Source: Blastococcus capsensis
Lineage (GTDB): Bacteria; Actinomycetota; Actinomycetes; Mycobacteriales; Geodermatophilaceae
NCBI RefSeq assembly: GCF_030165005.1
Contig: NZ_JASNNW010000001.1
Coordinates: 248,001-312,000 of the forward strand
Length of the DNA: 64,000 nucleotides
Direction: 5' to 3'
Shown here piece by piece: positions 1 to 7,784 of the stretch. Position 1 is the stretch's first letter. Each line of letters begins with the position of its first letter. Under the pieces are notes generated by a model that saw only the letters and a program-made list of their open reading frames with translations, was not told the origin of the DNA and did not search any database. The translations under genes and the position numbers were made by a program.

Positions 1-274
1 TGTACGGCAGGTCGCCGTCGCCGGCGATCTCCGGGCAGCTGCCGCCCACCCAGACGCCGTGCTCGGCGGCCTGGGCGGCGAGGAACTGCGCCGACGGGCC
101 ACCCTCGGGCTCGCCGATGCCCGGGGTCATGGAGAACCCGGTCGAGAACGTCTCGGTGAGCAGCACCAGCTCGGCCCCCGCCGCCGCTGCCCGCCCCACC
201 TGCGGGCCGAGCCGGCCGAAGTTGGCCTCCCGGTCCTCCCACACGATGTCGTGCTGCACCGCCGCGACCCTCAT
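1..274 (-). CDS. Nitrilase-family (omega-amidase-like) hydrolase, partial
   Basis: Only the first ~91 residues lie in the window; the frame runs off the left edge. The ATG at 274 overlaps the stop of the upstream aminotransferase gene in an ATGA junction, so the two are probably translated together. Visible signatures are the N-terminal strand MRVAAVQHDIVWEDREAN and the block LVLLTETFSTGFSM, whose Glu sits at the catalytic Glu of the Glu-Lys-Cys nitrilase triad; the TGFSM ending resembles the YafV/NIT2 omega-amidases that hydrolyse alpha-ketoglutaramate-type compounds. The Lys and Cys lie outside the window, so activity cannot be judged. Coupling to a transaminase supports the omega-amidase reading; another carbon-nitrogen hydrolase is possible. 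Confidence 0.75.
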   Translation of the reverse strand, partial: MRVAAVQHDIVWEDREANFGRLGPQVGRAAAAGAELVLLTETFSTGFSMTPGIGEPEGGPSAQFLAAQAAEHGVWVGGSCPEIAGDGDLPY

Positions 275-1452
275 GCCAGCCTCCTCAGCCGCTCGACCGC
301 CTCGGCGAGCACCGCATCGTTCTTGCAGAACGCGAACCGCACCAGGTGCCGCCCCAGGTCCGCGTGTCCCGGTGTGTAGAAGACCACGGTCGGGATGGCG
401 ACCACCCCGGCGCGGTGCGGCAGCTCCCGGCAGAAGGCCAGGCCGTCGCCGTCGGGCCGGACGCCGCGGACGTCGACCGTGGCGAAGTAGGTGGCCTGCG
501 GGCTCACCACCGGCAGCCCGGCCTCCCGGAGCCCCGCGACCAGGACGTCGCGCCGGTACTGCAGGTCGCGGGCGATCCCGTCGAAGTAGGCGTCGGGCAG
601 CCGCAGCCCCGCCGCGACGGCCGGCTGGAACGGGCCGCCGTTGACGTAGGTGAGGAACTGCTTCGCGGTGCGGACGGCGGCCACGAGCGGCGCCGGCCCG
701 CAGACCCAGCCGATCTTCCAGCCGGTGACGTTGAAGGTCTTGCCCGCGCTGGACACCACGATCGTGCGCTCGCGCATGCCGGGCAGCGTGGCGAGCGAGA
801 CGTGCCGGGCGCCGTCGAACACCAGGTGCTCGTACACCTCGTCGGTGAGCACGGTGAGGTCGTGCGCGGTGGCCAGCTCGGCGAGGACGGCGAGCTCGGC
901 GGGGCTGAGCACCGTGCCGGTGGGGTTGTGGGGGGTGTTGACCAGCAGCAGCCGGGTGCGCGGGGTGACGGCGGCGCGCAGCTCGGCCTCGTCGAAGGTC
1001 CAGGCACCCTCGCCGTCCGCCGGCGGGTGCAGCGGGACGGGGCGCACCACGCCACCGGCCATCGCGACCGACGCGCTGTAGCTGTCGTAGATCGGCTCGA
1101 AGAGGACGACTTCGTCGCCGGGCTCGAGCAGCGCCAGCATGGCGGCGGCGAGCGCCTCGGTGGCCCCGGCGGTGATCAACACCTCGGTGTCGGGGTCGTA
1201 GCTCAGCTCCCTGAACCGCTGCTGGTGCTCGGCGACGGCGGCGCGCAGCTCGGGGATGCCGGGGCCGGGCGGGTACTGGTCCGCGCCGGTGCCGATGGCG
1301 GCACGGGCGGCGTCGAGCACTTCGGGCGGCCCGGGGTAGTCGGGGAACCCCTGACCGAGGTTGAGGGCACCGGTCTCGACGGCGAGCGCGCTCATCTCGG
1401 CGAAGACCGTCGTCCCGAAGCCCCGCAGCCGGGACGCCAGCGGGGCGGTCAT
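271..1452 (-). CDS. Class I/II PLP-dependent aminotransferase (Rv0858c/YbdL type)
   Basis: A 393-residue fold-type I aminotransferase, full family length. Recognisable are the N-terminal GALNLGQGFPDYPGPPEV segment, NTPHNPTG, the Asp/Tyr pair in LTDEVYEHLVF, and SSAGKTFNVTGWKIGW with the PLP Lys. It strongly resembles actinobacterial proteins often labelled DapC (Rv0858c) and the KAT/methionine (glutamine) transaminases such as YbdL. The ATGA overlap with an omega-amidase-like gene favours a glutamine- or methionine-type transaminase, since omega-amidase removes the keto product; this is inference. The ATG start at 1452 has a parS-type palindrome about 20 bp upstream. Substrate is undecided between N-succinyl-DAP and glutamine/methionine. 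Confidence 0.85.
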   Translation of the reverse strand: MTAPLASRLRGFGTTVFAEMSALAVETGALNLGQGFPDYPGPPEVLDAARAAIGTGADQYPPGPGIPELRAAVAEHQQRFRELSYDPDTEVLITAGATEALAAAMLALLEPGDEVVLFEPIYDSYSASVAMAGGVVRPVPLHPPADGEGAWTFDEAELRAAVTPRTRLLLVNTPHNPTGTVLSPAELAVLAELATAHDLTVLTDEVYEHLVFDGARHVSLATLPGMRERTIVVSSAGKTFNVTGWKIGWVCGPAPLVAAVRTAKQFLTYVNGGPFQPAVAAGLRLPDAYFDGIARDLQYRRDVLVAGLREAGLPVVSPQATYFATVDVRGVRPDGDGLAFCRELPHRAGVVAIPTVVFYTPGHADLGRHLVRFAFCKNDAVLAEAVERLRRLA

Positions 1453-1471
1453 ACGGCTCTCCTGCCCAACG

Positions 1472-1485
1472 GTTCCACGTGGAAC
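1472..1485. promoter_or_regulatory. parS-like ParB-binding palindrome
   Basis: Perfect 14-bp palindrome GTTCCACGTGGAAC between the aminotransferase and S4-protein genes. It matches the GC-rich actinobacterial version of the parS consensus (GTTTCACGTGAAAC-type), and identical copies occur elsewhere in the window near parAB and oriC. Confidence 0.8.
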
Positions 1486-1488
1486 CGC

Positions 1489-1704
1489 TCAACCGATCCG
1501 GACATCGTCGTACCCCTCGATCGCCACGACGTCACCGGAGCGCAGCTGCCGGCCCCGCCGCTCCTCCGGTTCGCCGTTGACCGTGACGGCGCCGGACAGG
1601 AGCACGTCCTTCACCTGGGCGCCGGTGGGCACCGCGTCGACGAGCTTGAGCAGCTGGCCGAGCCGGATGCTGTCCTCGCCGGGACGCAGATCGATGGTGC
1701 GCAC
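1489..1704 (-). CDS. S4-like RNA-binding protein (YbcJ/YaaA type)
   Basis: A 71-residue small protein built almost entirely of an S4-like domain: LGQLLKLVDAVPTGAQVKDV followed by LLSGAVTVNGEPEERRGRQL and GDVVAIEG, the usual helix-turn-beta pattern of S4 RNA-binding domains. The GTG at 1704 is chosen because it lies 5 bp downstream of the MOSC gene stop and gives the compact YbcJ-like length; a much longer open frame upstream only reads the MOSC gene out of frame. It is likely translated from the same message as the MOSC gene. Binding to structured RNA is inferred from the family; its target is unknown. Confidence 0.8.
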   Translation of the reverse strand: MRTIDLRPGEDSIRLGQLLKLVDAVPTGAQVKDVLLSGAVTVNGEPEERRGRQLRSGDVVAIEGYDDVRIG

Positions 1705-1709
1705 GCCGA

Positions 1710-2438
1710 TCAGTCTGCCCGGCCGTCGGGGACGAGCTCGTCGCCGACCCGGACGACACCGGGATCGAGCACGACGGCGCGCACGGCCAGGAGCCCGTCG
1801 CGCTCGCGGTGGATCGACTTGAGCACCGAGCTGTCCCGGCCGATGCCACCCGGCTGCGGTCGGGTGGTCATGACGCACCGCGGGATGCCGGCGCCCAGCC
1901 GCAGGCGGGCCCCGCCCAGGTCCGCCTCCCGTCCCTGCAGCTTGTCCTCGCCGGCGCCGTCCAGGACGACGTTCGCCCGGAACCGGCGGCGGTCCCAGGT
2001 GCCGAGCGTCCCGGTCGAGACCAGGGACAGCCGGATCCGGGGGCTGTCGTGGAACGGGCCGGGGGCGCCCTCCCACTGCAGCCACTCGGTGGGGTCGGGC
2101 ACCTCCTCGTCGGCCGGCGTCTCGTAGGTGGGTGCTGCGCCGCCGGCGATCGCCTCGCGGAGCTCGACGCGGCGGCCCAGCCAGTCGGAGAGCACGCCCT
2201 CCTCGGCGGTGACGGTGCCGTCGGGGAGCACGACCTCGACGCCGCCGTCCGGGCGCACCCGGGCCGCGCCGAACAGCAGCTCCGGCACCCGCCGGGCGGT
2301 GAGGCCCAGGCCGGTGTCGCGGTCGAAGATCGCCCAGCGGCGGTCGCCGACGGCGCCGAGGACGCCGGCCTGCGCCTCGGTCAGCCGCTCACCCTGCAGC
2401 GACTTCACCGGGTAGCGCCACAGCTCGAGGACCCGCAC
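1710..2438 (-). CDS. MOSC domain-containing protein
   Basis: A 242-residue protein with an N-terminal MOSC_N beta-barrel (MRVLELWRYPVKSLQGERL) and a MOSC domain ending in the conserved Cys motif RCVMTTRPQ near residue 190. MOSC proteins handle the molybdenum cofactor or transfer sulfur/hydroxylamine-type substrates (MARC, MOSC, YiiM); no further assignment is possible here. It starts with GTG at 2438, one base after the stop of the epimerase gene, so the two are co-transcribed and perhaps re-initiated. No domain fusion to a ferredoxin is seen. Confidence 0.85.
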   Translation of the reverse strand: MRVLELWRYPVKSLQGERLTEAQAGVLGAVGDRRWAIFDRDTGLGLTARRVPELLFGAARVRPDGGVEVVLPDGTVTAEEGVLSDWLGRRVELREAIAGGAAPTYETPADEEVPDPTEWLQWEGAPGPFHDSPRIRLSLVSTGTLGTWDRRRFRANVVLDGAGEDKLQGREADLGGARLRLGAGIPRCVMTTRPQPGGIGRDSSVLKSIHRERDGLLAVRAVVLDPGVVRVGDELVPDGRAD

Positions 2439-2439
2439 G

Positions 2440-3357
2440 TCAGGCCGCCGGGTTCCAGGCCAGCGACCAGCTGCCGGCCCACTCCTGGCCCGGTTCGAGC
2501 ACCAGCAGGTCGACGTCGTCGGCGAGCGCGTTCGGCGGGCAGGTCATCGGTTCGACGGCGAGGCTGCGGCGCCACTGGCCGGCCGGCAGCGTGTCGCCGC
2601 TGTACACCTGCAGCCACGGCCAAGCCGCATCGGCCGAGACCACCAGCTCCCCGGCGCGACCGCGCAGCCGGACGTGCGCCCAGCCCTCGGCGTCCCGGTC
2701 GAGGTCGGTGAGCGGGGTGTCCAGCGCCCGGTTCCCGATCCGGCCGACCGCGCCGTCGAAGGCCCGCCGCTCGCCGGTGGGCATCCCGCTGTCGAGGACC
2801 AGCTCGGTGCGGCCCGGGAGGGTCAGCTCGGCGTCGGAGACGCCGCCGTCCTCGGTGGCGCCGACGGAGAGATAGGGGTGGAAGCCGGCGCCGAAGGGCG
2901 CCGGCCGGTCGCCGGCGTTCCGCACCCGGAGCGTGCTGGTCAGCCGGTCGGCCGCCAGGGTGTGGTCCACCGCGACGGCGAGCCGGAAGGGGTAGCCCAC
3001 ATGCGGCTCGACCGTCGTCCCGACCGTGACGGAACGGTCCGCCTCTCCCAGCACCGCCCACGGTTGCCAGGCGATCAGGCCGTGGATGGCGTGCGGCTCC
3101 GCCGGTGACTGGACCTCGAGCTGGAGCTCCTCGCCCTCCCACGACCACCGGCCGTGCCGGGTCCGGTTGGGCCAGGGCACCAGGACGGCGCCGCGCCAAC
3201 CGGGGGCGGCCGCGCCGGGGGCGTAGCCGTCCAGGAGCTCCCAGGCCCCGACCGTGAGGCGGCGCAGCGCCCCGCCGCGCAGGTCGACGGCGAGCCGCGC
3301 GTCGCCTGCGGTGAGCAGCACCTCGGTGCGTTCGCTGTCGGGCCAGGTGTCGGGCAT
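2440..3357 (-). CDS. Aldose 1-epimerase family protein (galactose mutarotase-like)
   Basis: A 305-residue protein with the galactose-mutarotase beta-sandwich signatures: LVPWPNRTRHGRWSW, HAIHGLIAWQPW (first catalytic His region), GFHPYLSVG and VEPMTCPPNAL. These match the GalM/YeaD-like aldose-1-epimerase superfamily, which interconverts alpha and beta anomers of aldohexoses in the cytoplasm. The ATG at 3357 follows a 94-bp gap holding a 19-bp inverted repeat. It heads an apparent epimerase-MOSC-S4 operon. Substrate sugar is unknown, and hexose-6-phosphate epimerase remains possible. Confidence 0.85.
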   Translation of the reverse strand: MPDTWPDSERTEVLLTAGDARLAVDLRGGALRRLTVGAWELLDGYAPGAAAPGWRGAVLVPWPNRTRHGRWSWEGEELQLEVQSPAEPHAIHGLIAWQPWAVLGEADRSVTVGTTVEPHVGYPFRLAVAVDHTLAADRLTSTLRVRNAGDRPAPFGAGFHPYLSVGATEDGGVSDAELTLPGRTELVLDSGMPTGERRAFDGAVGRIGNRALDTPLTDLDRDAEGWAHVRLRGRAGELVVSADAAWPWLQVYSGDTLPAGQWRRSLAVEPMTCPPNALADDVDLLVLEPGQEWAGSWSLAWNPAA

Positions 3358-3383
3358 GGCGTCAGCTCACCACACGCGGAGCG

Positions 3384-3443
3384 CCCGCATACGTCTCGCG
3401 GTGGTTTCCAGACCTGGGGGAACGACCGCGAGACGTGTGCGGG
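3384..3443 (-). terminator. 19-bp-arm inverted repeat between the sigma-fusion gene and the epimerase gene
   Basis: Arms at 3384-3402 (cccgcatacgtctcgcggt) and 3425-3443 pair over 19 bp with a single mismatch around a 22-nt loop. It lies just after the stop of the sigma-like gene and just before the epimerase gene, both on minus. There is no T tract, so it could be a T-less actinobacterial terminator or an operator. Confidence 0.5.
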
Positions 3444-3451
3444 TGACTCGA

Positions 3452-4984
3452 TCAGGGGTGGTAGGTGACCTGCTCCGCGAACTGCAGGACCTGCTCCTGG
3501 GTGAACGCGTCCGGCACCTGGAGGGTGAAGGTGGTCCCGTCCTCGAACTGGCCCTGCAGGAACCAACCGCGGTCCCGCGGCCCGTTGTCGACCCGCACCA
3601 GCGCCGCCGGCCGGCCCTGCACCATCACGTCGAGCTGCGGCCCGACGGGTCCCATGAGGCTCTCTCGCACCTGCCCCGGCGGGGGGACGTCCTCGGGCAG
3701 CGGCACGTGGACGGTGATCGTCTGCTGCTCGTAGGCGTCGTTGACGAGAGCGAGAACGCGGCCCATCTTGAAGAACTGGAGCGACCAGCCGGCCGGCGCA
3801 AGTCCGGCGGTGAGCGTCGCCCGCTGCGGGCGGTCGACCAGCGACTCGCCGATCTCGATCACCGCGTCGGCGGTGCCGTAACGCCCGTGCCCGAGGATCC
3901 TCACCCACTGGTCGTCGGCCCGCTCCCAGTCCAGCTGGGCGAACGTCCGCCGTTCGCATGTCTCGCCGAGGTCGCCCGCGCACCAGTCCCGGGAGTACCG
4001 GACGAGATCGGCGTCGCGACCGTCCACGGACACCTCCGCGGAAGCCAGCTCGCGGTAGCCAGGCGCGTCGTCTTCCGCGCCTTCGCCGGACTCGTCGCCG
4101 ACAGAGACGTAGAACCCGTTCCGGCCGCTGGGCTCCTCATAGCTGGCGAACCGCGCCCCGTCACCGTCGCCGTCGAAGGCGGGCCTCAGCCCCTCGGGTT
4201 CGGGATCGAGCGACAGCGGGAAGGCCGGCATCTGGAAGTCGACGAGGGTGACGCTCTCCGCCGGCGTCCCTGGGCCGTCAGGGGCGGCGATGACGACGGC
4301 GGCGGCCCAGGCAGCCGCCGCGGTGACGGCGGCGAGGCCGACGCGGAGCGAGACCTTCCGGCTGGGCACCCGGGAACGCCGGGGAGCCGGGCCCTCGATC
4401 TCGGCCAGCAGCGCCGTACGGGCGGCCTGGTAGCCGAGCTGACCCCAGGTCAGCAGCAGGAGGGCGTCGCGGTCCCGGGGCTCGAGGCCGGCGAGTGCGG
4501 CGGCCAGCTGACCGCGCAGCGCCTGGGCGTCCAGCCGGTCCGCGGAGTCCCCCGGGTCCGTGCCGTGCCGCTCGGACTCGGCGGCGGCCCGGGCGAGCGC
4601 CCTGTACCGGCGCTGCTCGGTGCGGACGTGCCCGTGCACGACGTTGGTCGCGATGCCCAGCAGCCAGGGCCGCACCTGGACGTGCTCGGGCCGGTAGGCC
4701 GCGGGGCGCCGGAAGGCGATCAGGAAGGTCTCGCTCAGCAGGTCGTCGGCGAGCTCACCCACCCGGCGCCCCAGGTACCGGTGCACCGTGGTGGCGTGCC
4801 GGTCGAAGAGCAGAGCGAACTCCGCCGGGTCGTCGACCGACCGGGCGATCAGTTCGGCGTCACTGGGCGGGGCATGAGGGAGAGCGCGCAGCCGCGGGGG
4901 CTCGCCCGGTGGCCCGGCCGCCCGGCGCATCGCCGTGGGAGTCACGGCTGGTGATGATCCGGCCGCGAGGGGTGAAGTCGTCAC
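3452..4984 (-). CDS. ECF sigma factor fused in frame to a membrane-anchored CU044_5270-like domain
   Basis: A 510-residue protein. Residues ~42-100 are a sigma-70 region 2 (AELIARSVDDPAEFALLFDR, DLLSETFLIAFRR) and ~155-186 begin region 4 (AALAGLEPRDRDALLLLTWG). At about residue 186 the sequence switches from LGYQ to AARTALLAEIEGP, a basic stretch, one membrane helix (~212-233) and a ~275-residue outer domain. The second half of region 4, the helix-turn-helix reading the -35 element, is missing. In relatives a sigma gene and a CU044_5270-type membrane-protein gene are usually adjacent and separate, so this looks like an in-frame deletion fusing the pair (junction near 4427). Sigma activity is doubtful. 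The GTG at 4984 is uncertain; an ATG at residue 19 is an alternative. Confidence 0.8.
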   Translation of the reverse strand: MTTSPLAAGSSPAVTPTAMRRAAGPPGEPPRLRALPHAPPSDAELIARSVDDPAEFALLFDRHATTVHRYLGRRVGELADDLLSETFLIAFRRPAAYRPEHVQVRPWLLGIATNVVHGHVRTEQRRYRALARAAAESERHGTDPGDSADRLDAQALRGQLAAALAGLEPRDRDALLLLTWGQLGYQAARTALLAEIEGPAPRRSRVPSRKVSLRVGLAAVTAAAAWAAAVVIAAPDGPGTPAESVTLVDFQMPAFPLSLDPEPEGLRPAFDGDGDGARFASYEEPSGRNGFYVSVGDESGEGAEDDAPGYRELASAEVSVDGRDADLVRYSRDWCAGDLGETCERRTFAQLDWERADDQWVRILGHGRYGTADAVIEIGESLVDRPQRATLTAGLAPAGWSLQFFKMGRVLALVNDAYEQQTITVHVPLPEDVPPPGQVRESLMGPVGPQLDVMVQGRPAALVRVDNGPRDRGWFLQGQFEDGTTFTLQVPDAFTQEQVLQFAEQVTYHP

Positions 4985-5066
4985 ACCCCTAGATGTCCGG
5001 AGCGCCGGATCCGGTTCACGATCCGAAGGGGCCGCGTCCCGGGTCGACCGGGGACGCGGACGCGGA

Positions 5067-5420
5067 TCACTCCTGGCAGGTCTCGGTGCCGTACGTGGTG
5101 ACCGTCTCGGCGGCGGCGAGGAACTCCTGCGCGTCCTCCTCGGTCAGGTCCCCGCTCTCGATGGCGGCTCCGAGGTCGCCGTCGGACGGGAAGGTCTCGG
5201 CCATGAGTTCGGCGGCTTCCCGGACGTCGTCGCCGGCCTCGTCCGGCACGTTCCCGGCGAGCTCCTCCAGCTCGTCCTTCGCCCGGTCGGCGTCGGCCGC
5301 CTCGATCTGCTCGATGGCCTCGTACTGCTCGCAGAAATCGGCCACGCTGGCGCCGCCGCAGCCGGTCAGGCCGAACGGAAGGGTGGCCGCGGCGACGACC
5401 AGGGCGAGCTTCCTACGCAT
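5067..5420 (-). CDS. Small secreted lipoprotein, unknown function
   Basis: A 117-residue protein with a clear lipoprotein signal peptide: basic MRRK, hydrophobic core ALVVAAATLPFG, and lipobox LTGC, so Cys20 should be lipidated and the protein held on the outer face of the membrane. The mature part is short, very acidic and helical (repeated Glu/Asp/Ala), with a Cys near each end that could form a disulfide. No family is recognised. It stands alone between the sigma-fusion gene and the GNAT gene. Confidence 0.75.
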   Translation of the reverse strand: MRRKLALVVAAATLPFGLTGCGGASVADFCEQYEAIEQIEAADADRAKDELEELAGNVPDEAGDDVREAAELMAETFPSDGDLGAAIESGDLTEEDAQEFLAAAETVTTYGTETCQE

Positions 5421-5541
5421 GAGATTCCCTTTCCGGGTGCGGCCGGAGCGCTACCGGCGCGGCCGCCGTCGATGCCATCGTGCACACCCTCACACACCCG
5501 CGCCGCGGACCGGCTCCGTCCGTCCAGCACCAGAAGGGCGC

Positions 5542-6006
5542 TCAAGCGGTGGCGACGTCCTTCTCGAAGAAGAGGGAGTCTGCGGCGTCGGGGTCGTCTG
5601 CGTACGCCCCGAACGGCCCGGTACGCCGGTAACCCGCGCCCGCGTACAGCCCGGCCGCCTCCGGCTGGAGCGGACCGGTCTCCAGCCGCAGCGTGGCCCA
5701 GCCCCGGGCGCGGGCGGCGTCCTCCAGGCCGGTCAGCACGACCTTCGCCAGACCCCGCCCCCGCGCAGCGGGTGCCACGTACATGCGCTTCACCTCGGCC
5801 ACGCCGTTTTCCAGGTCGCGCAGGGCGCCGCAGCCGACCGCCGTCCCGTCGTCGTCCCGCAGCACCAGCGTCACGCTGATGTCCGCGGCCGAAGGCGGCC
5901 GGCCGGGCTCCTCCTTGCCGCCGTAGCGCGCACGGATCTCGGTCTGCTGGTCGGTGGTGAGGCGCTGGACGTCCGGGTCGTCCCAGGCAGCCGCCTCGAT
6001 GATCAC
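5542..6006 (-). CDS. GNAT family N-acetyltransferase
   Basis: A 154-residue protein with the GNAT core: the beta4 strand VAEVKRMYVAPAARGRGLAK containing the acetyl-CoA pyrophosphate loop (RGRGLA), then LRLETGPLQPEAAGLYAGAG and YRRTGPFGAY near the C-terminus. The GTG at 6006 is preferred because it begins the domain and follows AGGA at a suitable distance; the longer open frame upstream is antisense to the neighbouring dehydrogenase gene. It is divergent from that dehydrogenase gene with about 70 bp between starts. The substrate (small amine, antibiotic or peptide) cannot be told. Confidence 0.8.
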   Translation of the reverse strand: MIIEAAAWDDPDVQRLTTDQQTEIRARYGGKEEPGRPPSAADISVTLVLRDDDGTAVGCGALRDLENGVAEVKRMYVAPAARGRGLAKVVLTGLEDAARARGWATLRLETGPLQPEAAGLYAGAGYRRTGPFGAYADDPDAADSLFFEKDVATA

Positions 6007-6079
6007 GAACCGGATCCTCGCAGGACCGGCCCGGCGTCCCGGCGGTACCGTCCGCGGAGCACCCCACCGAAGGAGCACC

Positions 6080-7243
6080 GTGCCGGTCGACCGCGAACTG
6101 CCCAGCCCCGAGGCCGCCGACCTGGTGGCGCTCACCCGCGAGATCGCCGATGCCGAGCTCGCCCCGAAGGCAGCGCAGTACGAGCGCGAGGAACGCTTCC
6201 CCCGCGAGGTGTTCCGCCTGCTGGGCGACGCCGGCCTCATGGGGCTGCCCTTCCCCGAGGAGGTGGGCGGTGGCGGCCAGCCCTACGAGGTCTACCTGCA
6301 GGTGGTCGAGGAGCTCGCCGCCCGGTGGGCCAGCGTCGCGCTCGGCATCAGCGTGCACACCCTGGCCTGCTCCCCCATCGCGAACTTCGGCACCGAGGCC
6401 CAGCGCCGCGGCCTCCTGCCCGAGATGGTCGGCGGCGGCCTGATCGGCGCCTACTCCCTGTCGGAGGCGCACGCCGGCTCCGACGTCGCTTCCATGCGCG
6501 CCAGCGCGGTGCCGGCCGACGACGGCTGGCTCGCGAGCGGTGAGAAGGCCTGGGTCACCCACGGCGGGCACGCCGACTTCTACTCGACGTTCCTCCGCAC
6601 CCCTGCCGACGGCGACCGCGCCATCTCCTGCTTCCACCTCACCCCGGACCTGCCTGGGTTCAGCGCCGCCAGGCCCGAGGAGAAGATGGGCCTCACCGGC
6701 TCCACGACGTCGGCCATCCGGTTCGACGACGTGCCCATCCCCGCCGACCGGCTGGTCGGCGAGCCCGGTCGCGGCATGGCGATCGCGCTGGGCGCGCTGG
6801 ACTCCGGCCGGCTCGGGATCAGCGCCGTCGCCGTCGGGCTGGCGCAGTCGGCCCTCGATGTCGCCGTCCGGTACGCCGTGGAGCGCGAGACCTTCGGCCG
6901 CCCGATCGCCGAGCACCAGGGGGTGGCCTTCCTGCTGGCCGACATGGCCGCCGCGGTGGAATCCGCCCGCGCCACCTACCTGGTCGCCGCCCGCCGCAAG
7001 GACGCCGGCAAGCCGTTCTCCCGGCAGGCCAGCATCGCCAAGCTGGTCGCGACCGACGCCGCCATGAAGGTGACCACCGACGCCGTCCAGGTGCTCGGTG
7101 GCGCCGGGTACACCCGGGACCACCCGGCCGAGCGCTACATGCGCGAGGCGAAGGTCATGCAGATCTTCGAGGGCACCAACCAGATCCAGCGGATGGTGAT
7201 CGGCCGGCACCTCGCCTCGGAGGCCGCGCCACCCGCGGGCTGA
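6080..7243 (+). CDS. Acyl-CoA dehydrogenase
   Basis: A 387-residue FAD enzyme catalysing alpha,beta-dehydrogenation of acyl-CoA. Signatures: AYSLSEAHAGSDVASM (FAD/substrate region), EKMGLTGSTTSAIRFDDVPI, FGRPIAEHQGVAFLLADMA, VQVLGGAGYTRDHPAERYMR and the terminal IFEGTNQIQRMVIGRHL holding the Glu usually used as catalytic base. The GTG at 6080 has GGAG a few bases upstream; the open frame extends further 5' but into antisense of the GNAT gene. Length and motifs fit short/medium-chain FadE proteins of beta-oxidation or amino-acid degradation. No partner electron-transfer gene is adjacent. Confidence 0.9.
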   Translation: MPVDRELPSPEAADLVALTREIADAELAPKAAQYEREERFPREVFRLLGDAGLMGLPFPEEVGGGGQPYEVYLQVVEELAARWASVALGISVHTLACSPIANFGTEAQRRGLLPEMVGGGLIGAYSLSEAHAGSDVASMRASAVPADDGWLASGEKAWVTHGGHADFYSTFLRTPADGDRAISCFHLTPDLPGFSAARPEEKMGLTGSTTSAIRFDDVPIPADRLVGEPGRGMAIALGALDSGRLGISAVAVGLAQSALDVAVRYAVERETFGRPIAEHQGVAFLLADMAAAVESARATYLVAARRKDAGKPFSRQASIAKLVATDAAMKVTTDAVQVLGGAGYTRDHPAERYMREAKVMQIFEGTNQIQRMVIGRHLASEAAPPAG

Positions 7244-7294
7244 CCCGCCCGCCCGGTGGGCTCGGGGTCGGTGACCGTCCACCGGAGCTGGCGG

Positions 7295-7308
7295 GTTCCA
7301 CGTGGAAC
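7295..7308. promoter_or_regulatory. parS-like ParB-binding palindrome
   Basis: Perfect GTTCCACGTGGAAC in the gap between the acyl-CoA dehydrogenase and tRNA-Leu, identical to the copies near the aminotransferase and parA. Confidence 0.8.
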
Positions 7309-7381
7309 CGGTGACAGGTGTCAGTGGACCCGGCACCCTCGGCAGGACCAGACTCGGGGAACCCCGAGCGAGGAGAACGCC

Positions 7382-7546
7382 ATGCCCGAGCCGCACCTGT
7401 GCGCCGCCGACTCCGACCGTGCCGCCGACTCGACCACGCCGGGTCCGGCCATGTCGGAGGGGACCGGACCGCCAGACGCGACGAGCGCCGGCCCCCGGAG
7501 GGACCGGCGCTCGTCGAAAATCCGGAGTGGGCAAGGGGGGAGTTGA
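7382..7546 (+). CDS. Possible small ORF, 54 residues, doubtful
   Basis: An ATG at 7382 has a convincing ribosome site (gaggag, 6 nt upstream) and reads 54 codons (MPEPHLCAADSDRAADS...). The composition is Ala/Pro/Asp-rich with no recognised motif. Against it: the last third overlaps a 13-bp stem-loop at 7479-7516 and then the 3' end of tRNA-Leu on the other strand. It may be a real microprotein, a remnant, or noise. Confidence 0.25.
   Translation: MPEPHLCAADSDRAADSTTPGPAMSEGTGPPDATSAGPRRDRRSSKIRSGQGGS
7479..7516. terminator. 13-bp stem-loop downstream of tRNA-Leu
   Basis: Perfect arms 7479-7491 and 7504-7516 (cgacgagcgccgg and its complement) around a 12-nt loop. It sits 12 bp beyond the 3' end of the minus-strand tRNA-Leu, so it is a candidate tRNA terminator; it could equally stop plus-strand transcription from the dehydrogenase side. 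Confidence 0.5.
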
Positions 7547-7610
7547 ACCCCCACGTCCTTTCGGACACACGGACCTGAACCGTGCGCGTCTGCCATTCCG
7601 CCACTTGCCC
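7528..7610 (-). tRNA. tRNA-Leu (anticodon CAG)
   Basis: The minus strand folds as an 83-nt class II tRNA: acceptor GGGCAAG pairing with CTTGCCC, discriminator A, anticodon arm CACGG-TTCAGGT-CCGTG giving CAG, a variable arm (TGTCC-GAAA-GGACG), and T arm GGGGG-TTCAACT-CCCCC. CCA is not encoded. A leucine tRNA next to fhaA matches the arrangement in mycobacteria. Confidence 0.95.
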
Positions 7611-7784
7611 TGGCGAGGGGAGACAGTAGCAGCCGTGCGCCACACCCCGGAGCGGGGGTCGGTCGCCGGCCGGCCCGAGAACGCCGTGCGGGGAGTCGCA
7701 GCTTCCTGGGCAGTCAGGCGTGCTCGTCCCGGCTACGATCACGGGTGGCAGAGTGGGACGTCCGGCGAGCGCAGAGGAGCGACT

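Noticed and set aside
5366-7645. 759-codon minus-strand frame across the GNAT gene, dehydrogenase and tRNA-Leu
   Set aside because: It runs through a tRNA gene and several real genes on both strands; a GC-bias shadow.
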